64,000 nt of DNA from an uncultured Collinsella sp. (GTDB lineage: Bacteria; Actinomycetota; Coriobacteriia; Coriobacteriales; Coriobacteriaceae). The notes beneath the pieces are model-generated. The model searched no databases and was not told the origin of the DNA. It saw only the letters and a list, made by a program, of their open reading frames with translations. Location: positions 62,001 to 126,000 of the forward strand of contig CAKUGF010000003.1 in NCBI GenBank assembly GCA_934654585.1. Reading direction: 5' to 3'. This document shows positions 57,992-64,000 of the stretch, one piece after another (positions within the stretch are counted from its first letter, which is position 1; each line of letters starts with the position of its first letter). Made by a program: the position numbers and the translations under genes.

Positions 57992-59794
57992 TTAGGCCTT
58001 CTTGCGGCGATAGATCACGTAGCCGCAGACACCGATGATGACGACGGCGCCAACAGCCATGGCGGCCATGTTGTTGCCCTCGGACTTCTCCTCGGTGGCC
58101 TCTTCCTCTTCGGCCTCGGGCTCGGCTACATCCTCATCGGAGAGGGCCTCGTCGGCGTAGGTGATGGACTCGACCAGGCAGTCGTTGTCGGCATCGTAGT
58201 CGCTCGGGACGAACTCCTCGGAGAAATCCTCCTCCTTGAGGTAGTCACGCATCTCCTCGAGCATGGCCTTGCACTTGAGGTAGGTGTTCTTGGTGGCAGC
58301 CTTGCCGGCCTTGTTGGCCAGGGCGGTGCGGGCCTCGGTGCCCTCGGCGGCCTGCATGGCCTCGTCGACGGTCAGATTCTGCTCGATGAGCTCCTTCTGC
58401 AGCGCGTCAAGGTAGGCACGGACGCCGGTGGCGCAGTGGTCGCGGTTCTCGTAGGCGAGCGTGTTGATGTCCATGAGGACGTAGTTGATGGAGTTCTTGG
58501 GCTCCTCGTTGTTCACGACGTCTTCCTCTTCGCAGTGATCAAAGGAGACATCCTGATCGCTGAAGTAGGGGCTGACCTCGGTGAGCAGTGCAGAGTAGAG
58601 GGGGATGGCAACGGAGAACTCGGCGTTGGAGAGCATCTCCCACTGGATGGTCGCGATCTCGGGGTCCATGCCCTGACGGATCTGGAAAGTGTGGATCTCG
58701 GTGTTGCGGTTGGAGCCGATGGCGTAGGCGCCGTCGGTGTTGGCGTTGAGGCCGGCGACGTTCTCGCCGCGGGCGGCGAACGAACGGATCATCTCAAAGG
58801 TGTTCCAGTCGGACTTGCCGGGCGTAAAGAACAGCGGCTGCATATCGTGGACCAGGGCGCCGGTCGTGGCGCGAGCATCTTCGCGCTCGTCCTTCACGAT
58901 CTCGTAGTCGGTGCCCTCGGCAAGCGGAGCCATGAAGTAATCACGGCCCTGGATATAGCGCGACCACTGGTGCATGCCGGCCTCGCCGATCTCCTCGCCG
59001 TAGGTCTTGGCGACGTCGAACTTGCCGTCGGTGTATTCGGCAAAGCCCTTCTCCTTGGGCATGGACTCGATGCCCTCGGAATGGAGGCAGTTCTCGGTGT
59101 CGTCGAGGTCGACGTTATAGGTGAGGTTGCCGATGTTGGGGTTGAGCGAGGCGATGTCATCGGCGAGTTTCATGGCAATCCACTGATGGCCGGAAAGCGC
59201 GGCGAACAGCCAGGTCTCGGTGTTGTCGGCGATGATGATCTGGTCGTTGGAGCAGACGCCCTGCTCGTCGATCAGGCTGCCGATGAGCTCGACGCCCTCG
59301 CGGGCCGTGGCGCTCTCGCCCAGGATGACGCTGGCATAGCTGTACTCGCCAATGCCGGTCTCCTCGGTGATGGGGTCGGCCTCCTCGGCCTTCTCGTTGT
59401 AGGAGGTGCTCAGCGTGGCAGAGCAGGAGACGCCCTTCTCATTGATGCCGGCCTCAGAATAAGCGTCGTAACGATCTTCCCACTGCGAGGGGTTGTCGCG
59501 AACGAAGGTGTAGCGGTAGGTTGCGCCCTTGGACTTGTACTCGAAGCCGGACTCGACCGAGGTGTACTCGTTGCCGTCCTTGTGTGCGGGCTCAATGCCA
59601 AAGTGCTTGACATAGCGCGGACCGAAGTCCTCGGAGCGGCCGTAGTACGTGTTGCCGTCTGCCGTGAGCTTGCTGCCCATGTAGATCTGGGTGCAGGCGA
59701 GCGCCGAAGTCGGCATGGCCATAATGGCTGCAGCTCCGAATGCAAGGCCGCAGCCGAGCTTTTTGAGCGTGTTGACAGGATGAGTAAACCTCAT
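57992..59794 (-). CDS. Membrane-anchored C69 family dipeptidase
   Basis: A 600-residue exported N-terminal-nucleophile peptidase (C69, dipeptidase A-like). The signal peptide LGCGLAFGAAAIMAMPTSALA ends directly before CTQIYMGSKLTADGNTYYGRSEDFG, so cleavage would expose the catalytic Cys as N-terminus. SYNEKGV-like and ADNTETWLFAALSGHQWIAMKL motifs are typical of C69. After an acidic linker a C-terminal helix (MAAMAVGAVVIIGVCGYVIYRRKKA) anchors it to the membrane. ATG 59794 has GGGAGGG. It likely digests peptides at the cell surface for nutrition. Confidence 0.9.
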   Translation of the reverse strand: MRFTHPVNTLKKLGCGLAFGAAAIMAMPTSALACTQIYMGSKLTADGNTYYGRSEDFGPRYVKHFGIEPAHKDGNEYTSVESGFEYKSKGATYRYTFVRDNPSQWEDRYDAYSEAGINEKGVSCSATLSTSYNEKAEEADPITEETGIGEYSYASVILGESATAREGVELIGSLIDEQGVCSNDQIIIADNTETWLFAALSGHQWIAMKLADDIASLNPNIGNLTYNVDLDDTENCLHSEGIESMPKEKGFAEYTDGKFDVAKTYGEEIGEAGMHQWSRYIQGRDYFMAPLAEGTDYEIVKDEREDARATTGALVHDMQPLFFTPGKSDWNTFEMIRSFAARGENVAGLNANTDGAYAIGSNRNTEIHTFQIRQGMDPEIATIQWEMLSNAEFSVAIPLYSALLTEVSPYFSDQDVSFDHCEEEDVVNNEEPKNSINYVLMDINTLAYENRDHCATGVRAYLDALQKELIEQNLTVDEAMQAAEGTEARTALANKAGKAATKNTYLKCKAMLEEMRDYLKEEDFSEEFVPSDYDADNDCLVESITYADEALSDEDVAEPEAEEEEATEEKSEGNNMAAMAVGAVVIIGVCGYVIYRRKKA

Positions 59795-60027
59795 AATCCC
59801 TCCCAACTGTTGAAATCCCGCTAGACCGTGCGGGATTTCAGCTAATAAATACATCTATTAGCCTATCGGAAGTTTTAAGGGTATTCATCCCGTTTGATAA
59901 AATACTCGATGAGCGTCCCAAAATATGCGATGAGCGGATAAGAATACTCATTTTGTAGCTTTAGTTAAATAAAGGCCCCCTGCAATTACTGTAGCTGAAT
60001 AAAGCGCTGGAAAAGGGCTGGAACGAA
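59795..60027. other. Upstream region of the C69 dipeptidase with direct repeats
   Basis: AT-rich non-coding stretch. The main visible structure is a pair of 17-nt direct repeats at 59899-59936; no second gene or clear promoter pair is seen. Confidence 0.5.
59899..59936 (-). repeat. Two 17-nt direct repeats upstream of the C69 dipeptidase
   Basis: AAAATACTCGATGAGCG (59899-59915) and AAAATATGCGATGAGCG (59920-59936) differ at two positions with 21-bp pitch. A partial third copy containing GAATACTCA lies near 59940. Probably tandem activator or repressor sites, about 105-140 bp upstream of the start codon. Confidence 0.65.
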
Positions 60028-60066
60028 AAATCCCCCGCTGTTTGGCAAATGCATAAACAGCGGGGG
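60028..60066 (-). terminator. Terminator of the lipid kinase unit
   Basis: CCCCCGCTGTTT (60032-60043) and AAACAGCGGGGG (60055-60066) are perfect complements; the minus strand continues with ATTTTTC. Confidence 0.85.
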
Positions 60067-60102
60067 AGATGATAATCGGATGAATATCATACCAATGTGG
60101 AA

Positions 60103-60195
60103 TTACTTCTTTCGACGGTGAATCACGTTGATCGCATAGCCGACGAGCATGGCCAGAACAATGACGATAAAGCCGAGCAGGGGATTGTCGTTCAT
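60103..60195 (-). CDS. 30-residue single-helix membrane protein
   Basis: A short ORF with strong ribosome site AGGAGG before ATG 60195. The product MNDNPLLGFIVIVLAMLVGY... is one membrane helix ending in a basic tail (VIHRRKK). It starts 9 nt after the lipid kinase stop and before their shared terminator, so the two are cotranscribed. Unknown function; it could be a small regulatory subunit or a membrane peptide of the kinase unit. Confidence 0.6.
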   Translation of the reverse strand: MNDNPLLGFIVIVLAMLVGYAINVIHRRKK

Positions 60196-60204
60196 GGGGT
60201 CCTC

Positions 60205-61122
60205 CTATTTACCGAGCGGTGAGAATTCGTCGACGATCAGGTCGAGACATTGCGGAAGTGCGCGGGCACCAAAGACGCCGGAGTTACTGGAGATAATCTC
60301 ACCATCGAACTGCATGCCCAGCGACGGCGTGCAGGTGATCTTGGCTTCCTTGGTCTGGATGATCTTGAACTGCGGGCGACCGAGCACCTTGCCGGCGGGG
60401 TCGAGCGCGGCTGTGATCACGGTGGGCAGCAACTGCACGGTTTTTACGGGCTCGATGACCGCGATGTCGACCATGCCGTCGTTCATGCGACAGTTGGGGA
60501 ACAGGTTGATGTCGTTTTGGATGACCGAGGTGTTGCCGGCCATGCAGCAGATGCCGTCGAGCTCCTCGACAATGCCGTCATGCTCAATCGTAAAATGCGC
60601 CACCGTGGGATTGGGCGTGGCGAGTGCAGACAAGAAGTAGGCGATCTCACCGATGTCGTTTTTGCTGGGGGCGGCCTTCATCATGATCTCGGCGTCGTAG
60701 CCCGAGCCGGCAATGATGATGAAGCCATGGCGCCTCTCGTTGCCGTTCTCGTCGAGCCAAAAGAGCTCACCCATGTCCGCCTTGACGGTGCGGCCGTCGC
60801 GGCAGGCCTTGGCGAGCGCCGCCGCCTCGGGGGCATTGCCGATGTTGTTAAAGAACAGACAGGCCGTGCCGGAGGGAAAGACGAGCGTGGGGACGCCGCA
60901 TCCGCGCATCTGGTCGAGCACGTTGGAGACGGTGCCGTCGCCGCCCGAGACCACCACGCGATCGAACTCGCGCACGTCCGCCACGGCGTCCTCGGGCTCC
61001 ATGCCGTCGCCGATAAAGCGCATCACGACCTCGTCGCCGCCCTGCGCGAGGGCGTGCGTGAATGCGAAGATTTCATCTGAGCTGGGGCCCGATGCCGGGT
61101 TGTGGATGATAAGGCAGCGCAT
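60205..61122 (-). CDS. Diacylglycerol/lipid kinase family protein (YegS/DagK)
   Basis: A 305-residue cytoplasmic lipid kinase. CLIIHNPASGPSSDEIF is the N-terminal NP-x-SG motif, VVVSGGDGTVSNVLDQM the nucleotide-binding GGDGT motif, and LVFPSGTACLFFNNIG the following PxGTxNxFA-like region with changes. GMVDIAVIEP and LGMQFDGEIISS are in the C-terminal beta domain. It probably recycles diacylglycerol or makes phosphatidic acid. Start ATG 61122; ribosome site weak (GGGAAC). Confidence 0.87.
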   Translation of the reverse strand: MRCLIIHNPASGPSSDEIFAFTHALAQGGDEVVMRFIGDGMEPEDAVADVREFDRVVVSGGDGTVSNVLDQMRGCGVPTLVFPSGTACLFFNNIGNAPEAAALAKACRDGRTVKADMGELFWLDENGNERRHGFIIIAGSGYDAEIMMKAAPSKNDIGEIAYFLSALATPNPTVAHFTIEHDGIVEELDGICCMAGNTSVIQNDINLFPNCRMNDGMVDIAVIEPVKTVQLLPTVITAALDPAGKVLGRPQFKIIQTKEAKITCTPSLGMQFDGEIISSNSGVFGARALPQCLDLIVDEFSPLGK

Positions 61123-61220
61123 ACTTACGTTCCCGTTCTGTGACTAACCGAGTATAGTTGTAAGGCAATGCCGATATCCTACCCGTGTTTTTCGGGCCTA
61201 ACCTTATTCGATGGGTTGAT

Positions 61221-62354
61221 ATGTACATTTCCACACATCAGGCTCTACTCGACTTTTGCCAGCGCGCCCGCGAGTTCGACGCGATTGCCGTCGATACCGA
61301 GTTTTTGCGCGAGCGCACGTTCCATCCGCGTCTGTGCCTGGTCCAGATTGCCACCCCTGCCGAGAGCGTCGCGGTCGATCCCCTGGTGATCGACGACCTG
61401 TCGCCGCTCGCCGAGCTTATGGCCGACGAGAGCGTGACCAAGGTGTTCCACGCCTGCTCGCAGGATATGGAGGTCATGCTCCACGCCGTGGGCGTGCTGC
61501 CGCGTCCCATTTTTGATACGCAGGTGGCCGCCGCCTTTTTGGGTGAACGCCAGCAGATTTCCTACGGCGCGCTCGTGCAGACGTTTTGCGGCGTCTCGCT
61601 GCCCAAGACTGAGTCGCTGACCGACTGGTCGCGCCGCCCGCTGACCGACAAGCAGATCGAGTACGCGATCGATGACGTCAAGTACCTGATCGTTGCCTAT
61701 ACCGAGATGATGAGCCGCCTGCGCGAGCTGGGCCGCGTGGACTGGGTGCTCGACGAGCTCCGCCCGCTGGCCGACGAGTCGCACTATCGCGCCGACCGTC
61801 ACGAGGCGTTCCGTAAGGTCAAGCGCATCAACTCGTGCAGCCGCCATCAGCTGGGCATCGCGCGCGAACTCGCCGCCTGGCGCGAGGACCGCGCCGAGCG
61901 CCGCAACATCCCGCGCAAGTGGGTCATGTCCGATGATACGCTGCTGGCACTTGTGAAGCGCAACCCCGTGCGCGTCGAGGAGTTCCGTAGCATCCGCGGC
62001 ACCGATCAGTTGGGGGAGCGCGACGTGGACGGCGCGCTCATGGCCATCAAGCGCGGCGCGAGCTGCCCTCACGATCGCCTGCCGCTCATGGTGCGCGGGC
62101 ATCGCCAGATCTCGCCGGAGCTGGAGAGCGTGACGGACCTGATGTATGCGCTCATTCGCCTGGTTGCCGAGCGCTCGGGCGTTGCGACCTCGGTTATTGC
62201 CTCGCGCGATGACCTAGCCGACTACATTGAGCATCCCGAGCAGAGTCCCCTACGCGAAGGTTGGCGTTTTGAGCTTGTGGGCTCGCGCCTGGACGATTTG
62301 CTCTCGGGCAACATGGGACTCACCGTGAAGGACGGAAAGATTGAGTTGTTATAG
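61221..62354 (+). CDS. rnd: Ribonuclease D
   Basis: A 377-residue 3'-5' exoribonuclease for tRNA end processing. DEDD catalytic residues appear in IAVDTEFLRERTFHPRLCLVQIA, VFHACSQDMEVMLHAVG and the YAIDDVKYLIVAYTEM block (exo III with Tyr/Asp). A C-terminal HRDC domain (about 210-290; LGIARELAAWREDRAERRNIPRKWVMSDDTLLALVKRNP) follows. ATG 61221 begins where family homology begins (MYISTHQALLDFC); GATGGG is a modest ribosome site. Confidence 0.9.
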   Translation: MYISTHQALLDFCQRAREFDAIAVDTEFLRERTFHPRLCLVQIATPAESVAVDPLVIDDLSPLAELMADESVTKVFHACSQDMEVMLHAVGVLPRPIFDTQVAAAFLGERQQISYGALVQTFCGVSLPKTESLTDWSRRPLTDKQIEYAIDDVKYLIVAYTEMMSRLRELGRVDWVLDELRPLADESHYRADRHEAFRKVKRINSCSRHQLGIARELAAWREDRAERRNIPRKWVMSDDTLLALVKRNPVRVEEFRSIRGTDQLGERDVDGALMAIKRGASCPHDRLPLMVRGHRQISPELESVTDLMYALIRLVAERSGVATSVIASRDDLADYIEHPEQSPLREGWRFELVGSRLDDLLSGNMGLTVKDGKIELL

Positions 62355-62418
62355 GGAAGCCTAGCCGACTGAGTGGGTAGAATGCCTCCAACGTGTAACT
62401 CGATTCGGAGGAATTCGC

Positions 62419-63123
62419 ATGCCTTATTACTATGGATACGGCTTTGGCATCGACCCGCTGTACCTGCTGGTTGTTCTTGTCTGCACGGTGCTTGGTCTTG
62501 CCGCACAGAGCTATATTAACTCGACGTACAAAACCTGGTCCAAGGTTCGCTCTGACGGCGACACGGGCGCTACGGTCGCGCGCCGCATGCTCGACGCCAA
62601 CGGCTGCAATGCCGTGGGTATCAAGGGCGTCGCCGGCGAGCTCACCGATCATTACAACCCGCAGGACAACAACCTGTATCTGTCGGATGCCAACCGTTCG
62701 GGCGGGTCGGTCGCGAGCGTTGCCGTCGCCTGCCACGAGGCGGGCCATGCCGCCCAGCGTCAAAGTGGCTATGCCATGATGAAGGTGCGCACCGCCCTCG
62801 TGCCGGTCGTTAACTTTACCCAGAACGCCTGGACGATCGTGCTGCTCATGGGTCTGTTTATGAACCTTGCCGGGCTCACGACCCTCGCGCTGATCTTCTT
62901 CTCGTTTAGCGTGCTGTTCCAACTCGTTACATTGCCGGTCGAGATCGATGCCAGCCGACGTGCCGTGGCCTACATCGAGCAGTCTGGTATGAGCTCCAAG
63001 CAGGTCAACGGTGCCAAGAAGGTCCTGACGGCAGCGGCGCTAACCTATGTGGCAGCGGCGCTCACTTCGATTATCCAGCTGCTCTACCTTATGGCTCGCT
63101 ACAACAGAAACTCCAACCGATAA
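62419..63123 (+). CDS. Zinc metallopeptidase, YugP-like membrane protein
   Basis: A 234-residue membrane peptidase of the neutral zinc metallopeptidase family (PF04298). The zinc motif is CHEAGHAAQ, preceded by the helix PLYLLVVLVCTVLGLAAQSYI and NNLYLSDANRSGGSVASVAVA. Several C-terminal helices (VVNFTQNAWTIVLLMGLFMNLAGL...) and FDASRRAV-like IDASRRAVAYI match YugP. ATG 62419 has CGGAGGA. It probably processes membrane proteins. A GC hairpin follows. Confidence 0.9.
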   Translation: MPYYYGYGFGIDPLYLLVVLVCTVLGLAAQSYINSTYKTWSKVRSDGDTGATVARRMLDANGCNAVGIKGVAGELTDHYNPQDNNLYLSDANRSGGSVASVAVACHEAGHAAQRQSGYAMMKVRTALVPVVNFTQNAWTIVLLMGLFMNLAGLTTLALIFFSFSVLFQLVTLPVEIDASRRAVAYIEQSGMSSKQVNGAKKVLTAAALTYVAAALTSIIQLLYLMARYNRNSNR

Positions 63124-63139
63124 CAAATGGGACTGACGG

Positions 63140-63177
63140 GCGCCGCGGGGATTCGTGTCCCCGCGGCGCTGTACTAT
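63140..63177 (+). promoter_or_regulatory. GC hairpin followed by a -10 hexamer before xseA
   Basis: GCGCCGCGGGG (63140-63150) pairs with CCCCGCGGCGC (63159-63169), then TACTAT at 63172-63177. It can end the peptidase transcript and start the xseA transcript. Confidence 0.5.
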
Positions 63178-63238
63178 GTGTTGGACTTGAATTTGCGCAG
63201 GGCCGGAGCCCGTGTGCACGATGACGAAAGGAGGCTGC

Positions 63239-64000
63239 GTGGCAGGCTGGAATCTAACCGGCAATAGCGTTTCCGCCGAGTTCGACGGATCGGACGAGCA
63301 GGAGCGCAAAGAGCTCAGCGTGAGCCAGGCGGTGGAGATCGCCGCCGGCGCGCTCGATGCCATTCCGCAGCTGAGCGTTTTGGGTGAGGTCACGGGTTTT
63401 CGTGGTCCCAATGCCCGAAGCGGCCACTGCTACTTCCAAATCAAGGACGACTCGGCCGCCGTCGACTGCATCATCTGGAAGGGCGCCTATCTCAAGCGCA
63501 CCTTCGATCTGCGCGACGGCATGCAGGTGAGCTTTAAGGGCAGCTTCAATCTCTATAAGCCCACAGGCCGTATGAGCTTCGTCGCCCGCTCGTTCTCGCT
63601 GGCGGGGGAGGGCCTGCTGCGTCAGCAGGTGGCTCAGTTGGCCGAAAAGCTGCGTCGCGAGGGCCTGATGGACGAGGCGCGCAAACGTCGCATTCCGGTG
63701 TTTTGCTCGCGCGTGGCGGTCGTCACCTCGCTTTCGGGTGCCGTGATCGACGACGTCAAGCGTACGCTGCGCCGTCGCAACCCACTTGTCGAGCTCGTTT
63801 GCGTGGGTGCCAAGGTCCAAGGCGAGGGTGCGCCCGCCGAGCTTATTGAGGGTTTGCGCCGCGCCGCTGCCATTACGCCGGCGCCCGATTGCATTTTGCT
63901 CGTGCGTGGCGGCGGTTCCTTCGAGGATCTTATGACCTTTAACGACGAAGAGCTTGCTCGCGCGGTGGCGGCCTGTCCCGTGCCTGTGGTGACCGGTATT
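63239..64000 (+). CDS. xseA: Exodeoxyribonuclease VII large subunit (3' end outside window)
   Basis: The first 254 residues of XseA, the catalytic subunit of the single-strand exonuclease ExoVII. LSVSQAVEIAAGALDAIPQLSVLGEVTGFRGPNARSGHCYFQIKDDSAAVDCIIWK is the OB-fold that binds single-stranded DNA; RIPVFCSRVAVVTSLSGAVIDDVKRTLRRRNPLVELV and CILLVRGGGSFEDLMTFNDEELARAVAACPVPVVTGI belong to the catalytic domain. GTG 63239 is preceded by AAAGGAGG four bases away. The gene runs off the window end. Confidence 0.93.
   Translation, partial: MAGWNLTGNSVSAEFDGSDEQERKELSVSQAVEIAAGALDAIPQLSVLGEVTGFRGPNARSGHCYFQIKDDSAAVDCIIWKGAYLKRTFDLRDGMQVSFKGSFNLYKPTGRMSFVARSFSLAGEGLLRQQVAQLAEKLRREGLMDEARKRRIPVFCSRVAVVTSLSGAVIDDVKRTLRRRNPLVELVCVGAKVQGEGAPAELIEGLRRAAAITPAPDCILLVRGGGSFEDLMTFNDEELARAVAACPVPVVTGI

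Noticed and set aside
57722..59824. A 700-codon plus-strand frame opposite the C69 dipeptidase
   Set aside because: Shadow frame; composition is Gly/Val/Leu/Asp repeats, and the minus-strand gene has a signal peptide, catalytic Cys and membrane anchor.

Overview
The window looks like a chromosomal segment of a gut anaerobe of the class Coriobacteriia (Actinomycetota), most like Collinsella. This rests on my reading of the proteins, the high GC content with strongly GC-biased codons, the mix of actinobacterial features (CGAAC-type LexA boxes, leaderless-looking starts) with Firmicute-like ones (lysine riboswitch, SdpR/SdpI pair, PTS sugar uptake, lactate dehydrogenase), and the dense two-strand layout. 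No rRNA, tRNA, CRISPR array, prophage or transposase gene was found. No database was consulted, so the assignment is inference.

Layout. 0-10 kb: the end of a secreted protein, a ketopantoate reductase-like gene, a cyclase/formamidase-like hydrolase, an aldo/keto reductase with ferredoxin clusters, endonuclease IV, a polar amino-acid ABC transporter operon, a DUF3793-flavodoxin pair and a metal-binding membrane protein. 10-18 kb: an SOS-type Y-family polymerase with its YolD-like partner and a LexA box, a truncated iron-ADH-like gene between two copies of a palindromic repeat, glucose-6-phosphate isomerase, and a three-gene operon (unknown protein, ClpP-like protease, VirD4/TraG-like ATPase) preceded by phased direct repeats. 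18-24 kb: two HAD phosphatases, a PfkB kinase, a nested palindromic MITE-like element, TatD, TcdA, a candidate type I toxin/antisense pair with a LexA-like box, and an SdpR/SdpI operon. 24-33 kb: EttA, then a trehalose cassette (TreR, PTS IIBC, phosphotrehalase) bracketed by near-identical terminators, and two unusual low-complexity proteins.

33-47 kb: NAD synthetase, an aminotransferase, lactate dehydrogenase, a DUF2974 hydrolase, NdpA, a Phd/RelE-type module, the lysine/diaminopimelate operon (an in-frame LysA-DapA open frame, DapB, DapH) behind a lysine riboswitch, a divergent M20 deacylase and a HigBA module. 47-54 kb: small envelope proteins, an HTH protein paired with a membrane Ser/Thr kinase, a coiled-coil cell-wall hydrolase, a MOSC protein with a C-terminal frameshift, and a D-aspartate-ligase-like ATP-grasp enzyme next to an aspartate racemase. 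54-64 kb: an ECF transporter operon behind a Trp-codon leader peptide and attenuator, a C69 dipeptidase, a lipid kinase, RNase D, a zinc peptidase and the start of xseA.

The most distinctive signals are the SOS-linked toxin/antisense locus (22.5-22.8 kb), the Trp-attenuated ECF operon (57.6-57.9 kb), the ClpP/VirD4-like operon (14.8-17.7 kb), several families of palindromic repeats, and the LysA-DapA fusion. Amino-acid supply and cell-wall building form a theme: lysine/DAP synthesis, D-Asp production and ligation, and tryptophan and polar amino-acid uptake.
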